Shown piece by piece: positions 1-11,224 of a DNA stretch of 64,000 nucleotides. Location of the stretch: the NCBI RefSeq assembly GCF_000283155.1, contig NW_004454193.1, forward strand, positions 11,437,561 through 11,501,560, given 5' to 3'. Both the position numbers and the translations under genes were made by a program. Below the pieces are notes generated by a model that saw nothing but the letters and a program-made list of their open reading frames with translations, did not search any database and was not told the origin of the DNA. The number at the start of each line of letters is the position of its first letter. Position 1 is the first letter of the stretch. This DNA is from Ceratotherium simum simum. Its lineage: Eukaryota; Chordata; Mammalia; Perissodactyla; Rhinocerotidae.

Positions 1-109
1 CCATTCTATCAGTGTCTTTTCAAGGGCAGAGATATCAGCTGCATGGTGTGCTACAAAGGGAATTCGTCTTGGAGTCAGTATATATGATATATAGTGTGAA
101 AAATTATAC

Positions 110-124
110 GTGTGTGTGTGTGTG
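110..124. repeat. short (TG)n microsatellite
   Basis: About seven TG dinucleotides follow 'ATACG'. Too short to be strongly polymorphic. Confidence 0.7.
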
Positions 125-1424
125 AATGCACACATATGCATTTTTTTTTAACCTCAGCTTACCTATGTTACTAGGTCAAATCACTTACCTTCTCAGAGAT
201 ATTCTGCCACCCCTGCCATTGGTAAAACCGGAAGGCTTAATTGAATAATCAGTGGTGCTCTAAAGAGATGAGACTTGGTGGCTCAAGCAGAGAATAAAGG
301 GATCATACCAACAGTTGTGCTGGAAGGGAATATACCACACTCAGCCCCTGCAAGGTTCTGATGTTTTCAGCTTTCCACTGAATTGTTCGTTTCAAACTAC
401 CTGCTCTTTCCATTGAAACCACTATACAACCCTTTCTTATTTAGGGAGCTACAGATATTTGCACACCAGCTTATTCAGCTTAAATTCTTTAATGTTTCCA
501 TTTTTGTCTAAAAATAGTGCTTGAAAAATTACCTAAATATTTAGGGTGATATGCTTTTTTTAACCTTATAATATGAAGGAAAAAAATTAAAATTTAAAAA
601 ATCTTATAACAGAGAAGGAAACTATTTTATGTGCTGAAAGCAGCGACCCCCTTTAGATTAAGTCATTTAACTTTGTGTTTATTCTGTGAAGCCAAATAAT
701 AAAATTAAATAACAAGACTTACACGCTTCAAAAAAAATCTTTAGAAATTATAGTTAAAATGTGTGTTTTAATTAAGGAATTTAAAAGCACATTTTAGCTA
801 TCTAGGAATGGAATTGCTCTTAAAACATGAGACTTTTACCATGGATCTAGGATGGCATTGTGTTGTGAAATAAAAGACTATATAGGTTTCTTCCTTAGAA
901 ATAACAGTGACAAACTTTTATCTAAAGTTCACTGCTATTATCTCTTTATCTTTTGAGTACTTTCTGAGTCTTAATCACTTTTATAACTGAAGGGAGTTGA
1001 TGGCAATCCTAGAATGCATCACTCCAAACAAATGGCAAAGAACATTCTACCAATCGTTAAGAAAGAAAATATTTTATTTCTACAGAATATCAAATTTAAC
1101 TGTATAACTAACTGTATTTCCATCATCTGGTTTGTTTTACCCTTAAAATTCTAAACAACCACTTCGCTGAATTTTTTAACAATGACGGTCCATTTTGAGC
1201 CTTACAAACATCTCTGTCATCTTCTGTCAAGTTTCCATGTAATCGCCATAGCCATATCTGTTTTGTAGCTATGCTTGGGATCCTCTTGTGGAATAACACA
1301 TTTATCCAAATTTAGGATGATTGCAGAGATGAGTGAGTTCTTATCTCATATGACTTAGTGGAACTGTTCCATAACAACTATGTTAAATTACATTCATTCC
1401 GGTTATTTGACATAGAGACTATCA
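125..1424. other. unique AT-rich DNA, nothing recognised
   Basis: No ORF of note, no SINE or LINE signature I can name. A possible very old MIR trace near 170-200 ('TCACTTACCTTCTCAGAG') is too weak to call. Confidence 0.5.
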
Positions 1425-1530
1425 TTCATTTATCCCATCCGTTCACACATATCAAACATCTGCTGCTTGAACGGTACTATGTAAGGAGCTGGGTAGCGAG
1501 CCAGGAGGAGAGTCGGCATGAATAAGGGGC
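1425..1530 (-). repeat. possible L2 3'-end remnant (antisense)
   Basis: The order 'ATTCATTTATCC... ACTATGTAAGGAGCTGGG' recalls the antisense L2 3' end (TATTTATTGAGC.CCTACTATGTGCCAGG...). It is heavily diverged, so this is a weak call. Confidence 0.3.
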
Positions 1531-1779
1531 CGTTGTGGCGGTGGAAAACAGGAACGCACATCATTACTCTCCATTGTGGTTATAGAGTGGGACTCGGAAG
1601 TATGTGCTAAGGAGGAGAGAGAAGTTAGTCTGTCTACGTGAGATTATGATGTCTTTGCAGAGATTATAACACTAATTTTATCTCTTATTTATTATCATTC
1701 ATCTTGGAGGGTTTCTTTAATGTTTTGGATGTCAGTATGTCTTTTAGGCTTCTGAGATTGCTCAAAGGATATTCACATA

Positions 1780-2366
1780 CTTATCCATTTGGAAAAATGA
1801 ATGCACACATGTCCCAAACAATCCATTCCTCTCCATCTCCACTGCCACCATACACTTCCAATAAACCTCTGTAGTGATTCCTCTCCTTCATCCTTCCCAA
1901 CTTCAGTGCATTCTCTATCCACAGAAGAAGTGTAAGTCAATCTGTCATTCTCTTGTGATTGTCTCTCCAAAGTTTCAATTTAATGGCCCACAAGATTTAG
2001 GAAGGTCTGGCCTTATCTTGATTAGCACCACACCCTCTTGCTAAGTACCTTCAAGTCTTCAAAGTCTTCTGACAAAAGCTGTCTTCCTTCTACTCTTTAC
2101 TTGGCTGATTCCCCATTCTTTAGAGTCTCAAATTAAATATTACTTCCTCAGAGAAGCCTTTCCTCATACTCAGTTATATGATTTCATGGCATCCTGCACT
2201 TACCCATTGTAATCTGCTTCATCCTTTGTAATTTGCATGTTAATTATCTATTTTCCACACTAGATTATAAACCTGATAAGGGAAGAGACAGTTGTAGACA
2301 TTATCCCTATGACAGTGTCTACCAGGTATGGAAAATTCAAGAAAACTATTTTTTGAATGAATTAAT
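1780..2366 (+). repeat. L2 LINE 3' end, sense
   Basis: Reads in L2 order: 'CTTGGCTGATTCCCC', 'TCTCAAATTAAATATTACTTCCTCAGAG', 'AGCCTTTCCTCA', 'ACTAGATTATAAACCTGATAAGGG', and the terminal 'TTTTTGAATGAATTA'. These match the last ~500 bp of L2, including its 3'UTR. Old, with no TSD detectable. The short minus-strand ORF at its start is chance. Confidence 0.8.
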
Positions 2367-2930
2367 GTCATAACAGTTGCATCTAAGCTAAATATTCCAT
2401 CAATATGTTTATAATGTATATTGACCTTTGTGTACTGTGAATTTAACTTCCTAAAGATTGAGAGTAAAAAAAAAAAAACAGCAACAAGGGTCTTAGGCAT
2501 AGAATTAATTGGAAAACATATTGCATATTGGAATATTCTTCCTTTTCTATTCTGTGCAACTTGAGCCTAAATTCAGTATGTTCATACTGTATGCTAGGTT
2601 TACTAAAATCAAAATACATTCCGCTATGGATAACCTGTCTTTGAACATTACTGTAGGCTGCACTGTATCAGAGGAGCAGGCAACGAGCTGTGAGACTAAA
2701 CTTTTGTCATCATATCTATAAATCAAAATGAAAGCTACAGACTTCCTCCTGTGGACCTCACCCTGTCTTTTGAAAAAAAGAAAGGTCAAATATTTCGATT
2801 GAAAAAAAGGAAATATGAAAACAATTGTTTGTCATTAATAGAATACCATTAACTATCTCATTTCCTTAAAAAATCTGGATGGCAGAGAAATCCCAAAATA
2901 TTACAAAACATAATTGCAGATACCTGGAAG
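2367..2930. other. unique DNA, nothing recognised
   Basis: Contains an A-run at about 2467-2480. Overlapping 70-86 codon ORFs on both strands have no family resemblance. Confidence 0.5.
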
Positions 2931-2946
2931 GGCATGACCAATATTT

Positions 2947-3163
2947 TTTTTTTTTATATAATTTTTTATTTATTTATTTATTTTCCCCCAAAGCCCCAGT
3001 AGATAGTTGTATGTCATAGCTGCACATCCTTCTAGTTGCTGTATGTGGGACACGGCCTCAACATGGCCGGACAAGCGGTGCGTCGGTGCGCGCCTGGGAT
3101 CCAAACCCGGGCCGCCAGCAGCAGAGCGTGCGCACTTAACCGCTAAGCCACGGGGCCGGCCCT
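2947..3163 (-). mobile_element. ERE SINE with perfect 16-bp TSD
   Basis: Antisense tRNA-derived SINE. Its head (GGGCCGGCCCCGTGGCTTAG on the minus strand) lies at the right end and its T-rich tail, including (ATTT)n, at the left. It is the 'AGCCCCAGTAGATAGTTGT' tail type. A perfect TSD, GGCATGACCAATATTT, lies at 2931-2946 and 3164-3179. The exact duplication and retained CpGs indicate a fairly recent insertion. Confidence 0.95.
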
Positions 3164-3213
3164 GGCATGACCAATATTTAATATCTAAGTTTATGATGCC
3201 ATCTCCAATAAAT

Positions 3214-3480
3214 TCCCTCAAAATATTTTTTAATTGAAGTATAAGTGACATCAACATTATATTAGTCTCAGGTGTACAACATAATGATTCGATATGTGTG
3301 TATATTGTGAAATGATCACCACAATAAGTCTAGTTAACATCCGTCCCCATACCTAGTTACAAACATTTTTTTTCTTGTGATGAGGACTTTTAACATCAAC
3401 TTCCTTAGCAACTTTCAAATATGCAGTACAGTATTATTAATATATACAAAAAACTTTATTATAGGTTTAGATATATTCAC
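3214..3480 (-). mobile_element. L1 3' end, antisense, 5'-truncated
   Basis: Antisense copy of the mammalian L1 3'UTR: 'TTAATTGAAGTATAAGTGAC', 'TCAGGTGTACAACATAATGA', 'AATGATCACCACAATAAGTC', 'GCAACTTTCAAATATGCAGT'. No ORF2 is included. Confidence 0.85.
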
Positions 3481-4740
3481 TTTTTCTTGAACACAAATAG
3501 AAACTAACTCTAAGCCATTTAAAAAGCTATAGTTTCCACTTTGCTTGCCTTTTTTTTTTTTTTAAGTATATTATCAACAAAAGCCCTGGCAGAATAAAGT
3601 AGTCTTTAATTTGGACTTGGAAAAATGAAAATAAATTAAATGCAATACAAACTGACACATGTATCAGGCTCCATATCAAACACAGAACACATATATCCTG
3701 ATATCTAAGGCACACTAAGAAGCCTAGATATCCTTTTTACATTAGGCCATTAAAGAATAGCTTAATATTAACTTGCCTATAAGTAGTAGATAAATCAAAT
3801 GTACACATTTTGTACTGTTTATTACATTTAATAAGTACGCATTAAAAATAAAGGTACAGTTTTCTAATAATTATCCTTTATAAGAACAAGTGGTTATTTT
3901 TAGTAGCAGAGGGAATGTTTTTTATTGAACTTAATAACATATTGATAGCAGGCTGCAGTTATTTCAACTCTAAAATGAAAATTAGAGCTACATTTCATAC
4001 TACCCACCTTTGTGCACACTACTCTAAATGCTATTTAAGTGTAGCTCACATGCTCTTCATTTTAGTATTAGAATGACGGAAAACAGACTTAATTGTGACA
4101 AATGTATTCAGCTTCTACATAATAACAACGTTCTCAGTGTTACTGCCTTGCTTCTGAAGGTTTCCAAATACTTCCACATATTCCGCCTTATTTCCTCCTC
4201 TCTTTATCTTGTGAAGTCAAATGGAAAAATCAAGTTTTGCTAGAAACCGGGGAATTGACTTTTAATTTTATTTTCATCCTGCCTTCTGATGGACTGACTG
4301 GGTTTTTGCAGTAAATCATTCACTCGTAATTGGTCAGTGCCTCGATTTCTCCAACTAGCAGATGGAGAGTTATTCTTTGCTTTTCTTCCCTTTTGCACTA
4401 TCAAATGAAACATGAAATTAAATATCTGTGTCTTTACAGCACATGGTGCCACATAAACTCAAATAATACTGATTTATATTTTCTAGTTGACAAACTAATT
4501 TACTTCCTGAATCAGTTACTGAAAGTGATTCAACCTTGATACCCTGAACTTTCTGGAACCTTTGATAGTGGGAGGCAGAAATTCCTTAGTTAGCCCTGAC
4601 CAGAGAGAACATTCGATGCTTTGCTAATATGTGACTTCAAAGGAAACAGCATTGAATGTTGACTTATTTTGATAGTTGAAAAATGAATCCTTGTGTGAAG
4701 CTTGAAACTAAAATGTAGAAGGTAGAGAGGAATGTAAATT
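3481..4740. other. unique AT-rich DNA, nothing recognised
   Basis: Short T-run near 3550-3563. ORFs of 62-71 codons only. I see no splice-flanked coding exon. Confidence 0.5.
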
Positions 4741-5165
4741 CTATCGTGCAACAAATCTGCATCCAGCATTGTGTTAGTAGGTGCTCTATTTACTTCTCTA
4801 GTACGGTTGCCAGATAAAATACAGGACCTCAGTTAAATTTGAACTTCAGATAGACAACAAATAATTTTTAATGTAAGCATTTCCTAAATATTGCATGGGA
4901 CATACTGATTTTAAATATGATTCCTTGTTTATCTGAAATTCAAATTTAACTAGGAGCTTTGTAATTTTATTTGCTAAATCTGGCAACCCTATTCTCATGA
5001 TAACTCTGCAAGGTAGGCTAATAGTGCCCCGTATTACAATTGGGAAAACTAAGGTTCTCAGTACTTTCATTACATATCTTAAATCACACAGCTAGCAAGT
5101 GGCAGAGAAGGAGAATACACCCAGGCCGGTCTGCCCCCAATTCCAGTGCTCATTCCAATATGCCC
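4741..5165 (-). repeat. MIR SINE (antisense), split by a MITE
   Basis: Two halves of one antisense MIR. The left half (4741-4801) has 'CATTGTGTTAGTAGGTGCTC'. The right half (4992-5165) has 'ATGATAACTCTGCAAGGTAGG', 'AAATCACACAGCTAGCAAGTGGCAGAG' (quoted in part) and 'CAGTGCTCATTC'. The MER53-like element sits between them, so the MIR is older. Confidence 0.8.
4802..4991. mobile_element. MER53-like palindromic MITE with 8-bp TSD
   Basis: About 190 bp, self-complementary nearly end to end: TAcGGTTGCCAGATAAAATA at the left and TTTGCTAAATCTGGCAACCCTA at the right (quoted in part). Flanks TTCTCTAG (4794-4801) and TTCTCATG (4992-4999) agree at 6 of 8 positions, as expected for an old hAT-type 8-bp duplication. 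The family name is from memory; the palindromic structure is seen directly. Confidence 0.75.
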
Positions 5166-6089
5166 TCCTGCCTACATAACACACCAACACATTTGGTTAC
5201 AAAACCAACAACGATGCTTTCCACCAACACATACATTTCTCCCTAGCTAAACAGATCAAGAGAAAGGGAAATATTTTCCTTCATTCCACCTCCTCCTTAG
5301 GCAAAACCTCCCCACTCCACAAGTTCTGTCAGAGGAGAAAAGAGCACTCTCATTTACTGCAAGCACATAATGCCACTGCAACCACATTCTCTCAAGGTGA
5401 GAAACCCACTGCACATTCAGAGAACTGAGGGATGTATTTACAGTCTTCTAAGATCCTCTCCATGCTCCTTTACCACTATTTATCATTTTTGTGGTGAGAC
5501 ATATTTTGGCAAGCACTGTGGTAATTCCTTCAAAGCAACGTTCCAGAACTCCATACAGCCCTAGGAGGCCATCCGTGGTCTGTAGATTCTGAAGGATGAA
5601 AGAAAAACTGAGTTTATTCGCAGTTAAAGTGATGAAAGTGACAGCTATTACAGCTATTAGTTACTATTTTCTGTTCTGAAAGCAAAGGAGAGAGGATATT
5701 AACACTAGGGGCAAAGGAAGATGTATTACTGAGCTTCAAGCTTCAGAAGCCTTGCCCTGCAATCTGTGTCTCTGCTCCCATACAGTTTGGCAGGGGACAC
5801 ATAGCGAATAGTCTTCTATTTTTAATTTTAAACTTCTAAGCAGAAGGCCATCAAGAATAATCTGCTCAATAAACATTTGTTCTCGAGTCTTAGCATTTCT
5901 CTTCGTTCGGCAAACAGTATCACAAACGTTAAATGTTAGAGAAGAACCAATGGCGTGTGTGTTTTATCAAATGAATCCTTTGCCAAGAATATCTCTGGAT
6001 TTCTTTTTTCTGATGCATTTTGGGTAAGAAGTGATAAACATAGCTGGAAGTCAGTGGATGTAGGTATGAAACCTTTTAGCCAGGCAGGC
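5166..6089. other. unique DNA, nothing recognised
   Basis: Moderately C-rich at 5160-5420. A short 'CTCAATAAACATTTGTTC' near 5866-5883 resembles the L2 terminus but is too short to call. Confidence 0.45.
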
Positions 6090-6300
6090 AAGCCTTCAAG
6101 TGCCACCTTCAAAGCTTACCTGCTGTGTGACCTTACACATGTTACTTACATTTCCTATACCCGTTTCCTCTGAGAGTGGGATTGATAGCAATACCTACTT
6201 AATAGTAACATTGCAAAGATGAAAAAAGATTTTATACATGAAATGCAAAACAGTACCATGGACATAATAGACACCTCAAAACACTTATCAATTCCCTTTA
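6090..6300 (+). repeat. MIR SINE, sense
   Basis: 'CTTACCTGCTGTGTGACCTT', 'TGTTACTTACATTTCC', 'CAATACCTACTTAATAGTAA' and 'GTACCATGGACATAATAGAC' follow the MIR core-to-3' order. Diverged, no TSD. Confidence 0.7.
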
Positions 6301-6794
6301 CTTCTATGTAGTCTTTAAATTTTGGATATACAATTTATTGACCGAGAAGAGAACTGTATTAAGCAAAATAAAATGGTAGACTTAAAGGCATCATATTCTT
6401 TTATTTGAAATTGTATCATATATTATTAATTCTCTAGTCATATAAACATGCTATACATCCAAAGGCAATAGTATTGGCTTATATAATCTTTTTAATACTT
6501 CTTTAATTCCTATAGTCGATCTTGAATGGGTTCAGTGGGTGGAAGCCACAAGGACCGTTATCGTTCTTTAGTATAAGAAATTCTCAGATATGTGTCATTG
6601 TAAGTCGTTGGAATTAAGTCATCCACATAGCAATGAATTTTCTTTCCAGAGAGATTCAACTAGCATCACAATAACTACACATGAAGAACAGAGCAGCGAA
6701 GATTCATTTTCAGGGAAAATAGCTAGATCAGAAGGCTTTTAAGCCAAGATTATTTTCCAACTTCCACATTTCCAAGCACAAATTCTATAACTGA
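6301..6794. other. unique AT-rich DNA, nothing recognised
   Basis: No repeat signature and no ORF above 60 codons. Confidence 0.5.
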
Positions 6795-6950
6795 TTTATT
6801 GAATGATTTAATTAATCTGTTCATTTAATCATTCATTAAATATACATTTATTGTGCTCCTACTATGTGTTTGATACTGCTGTAAACCCTTAATTAACTAA
6901 CATGGTGCAGAAATCATAGAGAAACTATATTGAAATGTAGTGAAGAGAGA
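6795..6950 (-). repeat. L2 3'-end remnant, antisense
   Basis: 'AATCATTCATTAAATATACATTTATTGTGC', 'TCCTACTATGTGTTTGATAC' and 'GCTGTAAACCC' (first quoted loosely) follow the antisense L2 terminus. Confidence 0.6.
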
Positions 6951-7329
6951 AAAAATTTGTCAACCAATAGTTTCTTGTTACTGTACATTGAGCAATCTAT
7001 TTTATCCCATTGTGTTTTATTTGTGTCACTTTCATTCTGCTCTCAGTAGGAACAGACGAGGCTAATATTGTTTCTGGTGAAGTCTTGACAGCTATTCTCT
7101 TGATTTGTTTGGCATTACATTTGAGCTGCACTCACGCGGCCCAGACTGCTGAAGGATGGCTTAGCTGAAAAGAACAGGCAGTATGCCCTAGAAAGAAGGG
7201 GCAGTGTTTCAGAAAAGAGAGAAATTTAGAACTAATACTTATGCATATATGCACTGCTAAAGGCTCTGAAAATTCCTGCATAGGGTTTAGGTAGCTAAAA
7301 GAGAAATGACCTTTACCTTCTATAACAGA
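6951..7329. other. unique DNA, nothing recognised
   Basis: No recognised repeat. A 114-codon minus-strand ORF (7132-7476) runs out of this stretch into the L1 tail and has no family likeness. Confidence 0.45.
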
Positions 7330-7558
7330 GCAGGAGCCACATAGGTGGATTTTAGATTGGTGGTTACTAGAGGGGAAGGGGGTAGGGGGAGGGCGAAATG
7401 GGTGAAGGAGCACATATGTATGGTGAAGAATGGAAACTAGATTTTTGGTCGTGAACACAATGCAGCCTATACACAAACTGAAATATAGTGATGTGCACCT
7501 GAAATTTTACATAATGTTATAAACTAATACGACCTCAATAAAATAAAAAAAAGAATAT
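7330..7558 (+). mobile_element. L1 3' end, sense
   Basis: 'TTGGTGGTTACTAGAGGGGA', a G-rich run, 'GAAATATAGTGATGTGCACC', 'TTTTACATAATGTTATAAAC' and a terminal 'CTCAATAAAATAAAAAAAA' give the L1 3'UTR ending in its poly(A). Strongly 5'-truncated. Confidence 0.8.
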
Positions 7559-8169
7559 GAGTTTATGAGCTTTGATGTCACATGATCCAATCCCTGCTTC
7601 TTGGTTATAATGAGCCCTGTAGGTTGCCTTCTCAGCAACCTTTTCCACAAAAAGTACCCTGATTTGAGAAAATCTATTCTCCCCCAATTTATGTTAGCCA
7701 AATGATTTGGATAGGATTGGCCCTGCCCTCTGCCAGAGGTGTAGGCCATTTTGTACATTTGCAAATATGGGCAGCTATCCTGATTTGGGTAAGCAGAGAT
7801 ATTTTCTAGGGCCTTCTAGACAATTTTCTTCCTTGTTATACCGTAAATAATAAGAAGCTGTTCTAACAGTTAATCCATTTAGCTCTGGACGATGTGGGAT
7901 GCAGATGTGAGGTCTGAACATCTGCAACTCTTTGCTCTCATGAGGCAGCCATCGTGATGAGGAAGGCTTCACATAGAGAAAGACACAGTGAAGATGTTTG
8001 CAGAGAGATGATCCCCAGCCCATATCATGAAATTTTGTATCAAATTGTCCCCCAAGACTGACCTCTGAACTTTTAGTCATGTGAGACAATAAATTTCTTT
8101 TACCAGGTAAGATAATTTAAATTGGATTATCTGATAACCTCAAAGAGAAGTATTCAAAATGACAAATTC
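7559..8169. other. unique DNA, nothing recognised
   Basis: Two minus-strand ORFs (7507-7764, 85 codons; 7775-8089, 104 codons) cover part of it. Neither shows a recognisable domain, and no CpG or splice context supports them. Confidence 0.45.
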
Positions 8170-8400
8170 ATCTCCTAGATGTGTGACCATGGGTAAACTG
8201 CTGCTCCTCACTGAGGTTTTTGAATGTGATTCTTAGCTTTCTTGCTACTAAGTTACGTGACTTTATTTTCTTTTCTGTAAAATGAAAATCATAATGGTTT
8301 TGGATATATCTTTTGAGTAATTCACAGCACAAGATATTTAAGCACCTAGCACATTTTAGTTCTTCAATACAATCTAGTTATCATCATCAAGTTAGTCTGT
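8170..8400 (+). repeat. MIR SINE, sense
   Basis: 'AGATGTGTGACCATGGGTAA', 'CTGTAAAATGAAAATCATAA', 'AAGCACCTAGCACATTTTAG' and a terminal 'TTATCATCATC' follow MIR order. Confidence 0.75.
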
Positions 8401-8429
8401 GCATATGCATTCATGTTTTTACAAATATA

Positions 8430-8740
8430 TGCTGATCTTCTAATAGTGCACAATTCAGTGCTATGTGTGGTAGAGCTTAAACATGATGATCAAGAGGTTA
8501 CTCTAATTTTCTCTCTCACAGGGAATGAAAGAAAAATATGTCAAAAATGATTATAATACACAGGAGTATGTGATAAATTACATTTAAAGAAAAGGGCATG
8601 AGTAAAGTGCAGTGGGTGTCAGACTGGAGAAAAACTTCTTCTGAGTAGAAGGATCAGGGAACACCTCATGGAGGAGAAGACAGAATAATTGGTTGCACCT
8701 AAACAGGTAGACTTTGGTAATTGAAGGAGTCCTCTCATAT
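8430..8740 (-). repeat. possible L2 remnant, antisense
   Basis: 'GTGCTATGTGTGGTAGAGCT' and 'GATCAGGGAACACCTCATGG' resemble spaced parts of the antisense L2 3' region ('GGGAAGGCCTC...'). Divergence is high. Confidence 0.35.
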
Positions 8741-9114
8741 CTCGCCCAGCTCTTTGTTCAAAGTAGAGATGACTATAGGAGGAAAGGGTGAATGGGGAGG
8801 GAAGCAAGGAGTGAGAGAATTGACAAAATGTTGAGATTTCCCCTAGAGTTTGAGGCTCTTCTCTAAGCTTCTTGTGCTCAAGGATTATAGCATCTTTTGT
8901 TATAAGTCTTGTGTGTAAGATGATGTCTATTAAATAAAGGTGCCAGCATGTGTGTGCTGATTGGAGGCTTTTCAAAAAATTACTTAACTTGTCAAATCTA
9001 ATGTATATTTTTATTGTTTACTTCTCGTTTTCTCCTCCAGCCCCTCACCAAGCTCAAAGGAATCAAAAGTGAAAAGTGTATGTGTGAGTATACAACAAAG
9101 GTAATAACGAACTA
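8741..9114. other. unique DNA, nothing recognised
   Basis: A 118-codon minus-strand ORF (8619-8975) overlaps this stretch and the L2-like trace. It lacks any recognisable motif. Confidence 0.45.
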
Positions 9115-9310
9115 AGAATATTGTCAAGTGCCTACGATGTGCCAGTCAATCTAAATGCTCACTCTCTCTCCATCTCTGTCTGGTTTCATTCATCCTTGGA
9201 TTAATCCTTTGATATAGGCATCACTATCCATATTTTACAAAGAGAAAGAGATTCAGAGAGTTTAAATCGTCTGTGTCTATTGCAACTAACTAGTGAAGTC
9301 AAAGAAAATG
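9115..9310 (-). repeat. MIR SINE, antisense
   Basis: 'GTGCCTACGATGTGCCAGTC', 'TTTGATATAGGCATCACTAT', 'TTACAAAGAGAAAGAGATTC' and 'ACTAACTAGTGAAGTC' follow antisense MIR order. Confidence 0.7.
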
Positions 9311-9654
9311 TACATAATCGCTGTACTTATAGTTTCATATAATAGAGGGCAATGGCATAGGCAAAGCATCATCCTGCTTCATAATGCCCTTTCAAAAAAT
9401 GTGTAGCTTTAGAACCTCTATTTTTGTTGTATCGTTGTTTATTTTCCTTTTGTTTTTGCCCTCTTATACCATGATCAACCTGTTACTGGTAATGCCAATA
9501 GTTGCCTTGATCCGCTACCATGAGCTAACTTTTCTCTATTTCCTACTCCCAGGGTCATTGGGATAGGGATACTTCATCTGTATTGAGAAACTATTTTACA
9601 CCTAGGATTATGACAAATGATACAATTAACTTTTTTCTTGATCTGAATTTCAAA

Positions 9655-9950
9655 TAGTATGAGGTAGGTCCAATTATACCAATTTTCTTTTTTTTTTTTT
9701 TTTTTTTGGTGAGGAGGATTGGCCTTGAGCTAACATCTACGCCACTATTCCTCTATTTTGTATGTGGGATGCTGCCACAGCATGGTTTGATGAGCAGTGT
9801 ATAGGTCTGCACCTGGGATCCGAACCCGTGAACCCTGGGCCGCTGAAGCGGAGCACGCGAACCTACCACTACGCCACCAGGCCGGCCCCTATCCCCATTT
9901 TATATCTAAGAAAGCCAAAATTAGGCAGTTTATTTAATCTCTGAGCCTCA
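9655..9950 (-). repeat. MIR SINE (antisense), split by an ERE
   Basis: Left piece: 'TATGAGGTAGGTCCAATTAT'. Right piece: 'TATCCCCATTTTATATCTAA' then 'TTTAATCTCTGAGCCTC'. Together they form one MIR interrupted at about 9686-9889 by a younger ERE. Confidence 0.65.
9686..9889 (-). mobile_element. ERE SINE, antisense
   Basis: Left poly(T), then 'GAGGAGGATTGGCCTTGAGC', 'GGGATGCTGCCACAGCATGG', B-box complement 'GGGATCCGAACCC' and head 'CACCAGGCCGGCCCC'. Lies inside a MIR; the flanks CCAATTTT and CCCATTTT hint at a decayed duplication. Confidence 0.92.
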
Positions 9951-10654
9951 AACATATAGTAATGGGGAGACATATTTAAAATATGGGCCAATTAGACTAA
10001 AAAAATGTAGCAGAAAGAAGTGTGCTACAGTGGAGAGAACTAAGAGAATATATACAGAGCCATTAAGATGCTCTTGGCTGCAAGTAAAAGAATAACAATG
10101 ACTTAAGGAATAAAGACAATTGGTGATCTCACTTAATTAGCCTGGAGGAAGGTAATGGAGCCTGCAATGACTGAACACAGACCATGTCAGTGAGCTAACA
10201 TTTCATGCTCGAGCTTGCCACTGCATGGTCACAAGATGGCTCTGCTATATAACTCCCAGCACTATATATCACCTAACAGCCTCCACACAGGAAGAGAGGG
10301 TAGAGGCTCGCTTCCCTGCTCATCTGTTGGTCGAAAAGGAAAGTCCTCTCTCAGAAGCTCCCAACAGATATTCTTTCACATCTCACTGCCCAATATTGGG
10401 TCAGATGGCCACCTCAACCTAAGGAAGTCTGCAAAAATAAAACAAGTGTCTGACTTTAGGTTTCTAACGTTGCTCACTCTATAGAAAGAAAAAGAAAAGG
10501 AAAGACTGTCAAGTAGCAACCAATGATTTAAACCATAATGGTTTTTCTTCCTTTTCTTACAAAGAGTATCAAAATAAAAAAAGAATGGGGAGGACTGGTA
10601 AAACATCATGTAGAACGTATTCAGAGGACCATTATATTTTAAAGATGGAAGGTG
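9951..10654. other. unique DNA, nothing recognised
   Basis: A-rich GAAAGAAAAAG tract near 10484-10500. The ORFs here (10215-10484, 10376-10609) overlap on opposite strands and look like chance. Confidence 0.45.
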
Positions 10655-10800
10655 TATAATAGATGCCTATGTTTATATCCATCATTTTACAGGAGGAAAG
10701 CAAGACCCAAGGAGGTAAGATTTCCTGTCCACAGTCCCATATGTAATAGGGCACATGCCAGCACAGCTCATCATCTCTGGGTTCCATGCTGTCTGCTACT
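10655..10800 (-). repeat. MIR SINE remnant, antisense
   Basis: 'CATCATTTTACAGGAGGAAA', 'CAAGACCCAAGGAGGTAAGA' and 'CACAGTCCCATATGTAATAG' follow the antisense MIR core. Confidence 0.6.
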
Positions 10801-11224
10801 TGGCTACCAGTCTTTGCATCTGCTGCGTCCTTCCCTTGGGCTGGTCCTAATAAATTTATGGTCACTTACTTTTCACTGAGATACTTCCAACTAGTGTAAT
10901 ATTTTGTTTCCAAAATCAGTTTTACAGCCTAGGAAATTGAATATACATTAGAAGAAACTGAAGTTTCTCTAAAAACATTTACATTTGTAATTAAAATAAA
11001 ATTTATAATTAAATATAGAGAAAGAATATAACAAACATCTATGCTTGTCAGAATCTTAATATTTGGTAACGTTAGCTTCAGAACATTTAAAAATTAATGC
11101 ACAAAAATTGGATGGAAAAAAGTTAGTTTCCTTTTAAATATTCCTCAATCACATTTCCACATAGGCAAATGCTAGTTTAAATATGGTCTATATCTTGCCC
11201 ATCCATTTTCAATAGATATTTTAC
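10801..11224. other. unique AT-rich DNA, nothing recognised
   Basis: Very AT-rich. No repeat or ORF recognised. Confidence 0.5.

Noticed and set aside
8619..8975. 118-codon minus-strand ORF
   Set aside because: Low-complexity leucine/serine-rich peptide with no family resemblance. It partly overlaps a probable L2 remnant.
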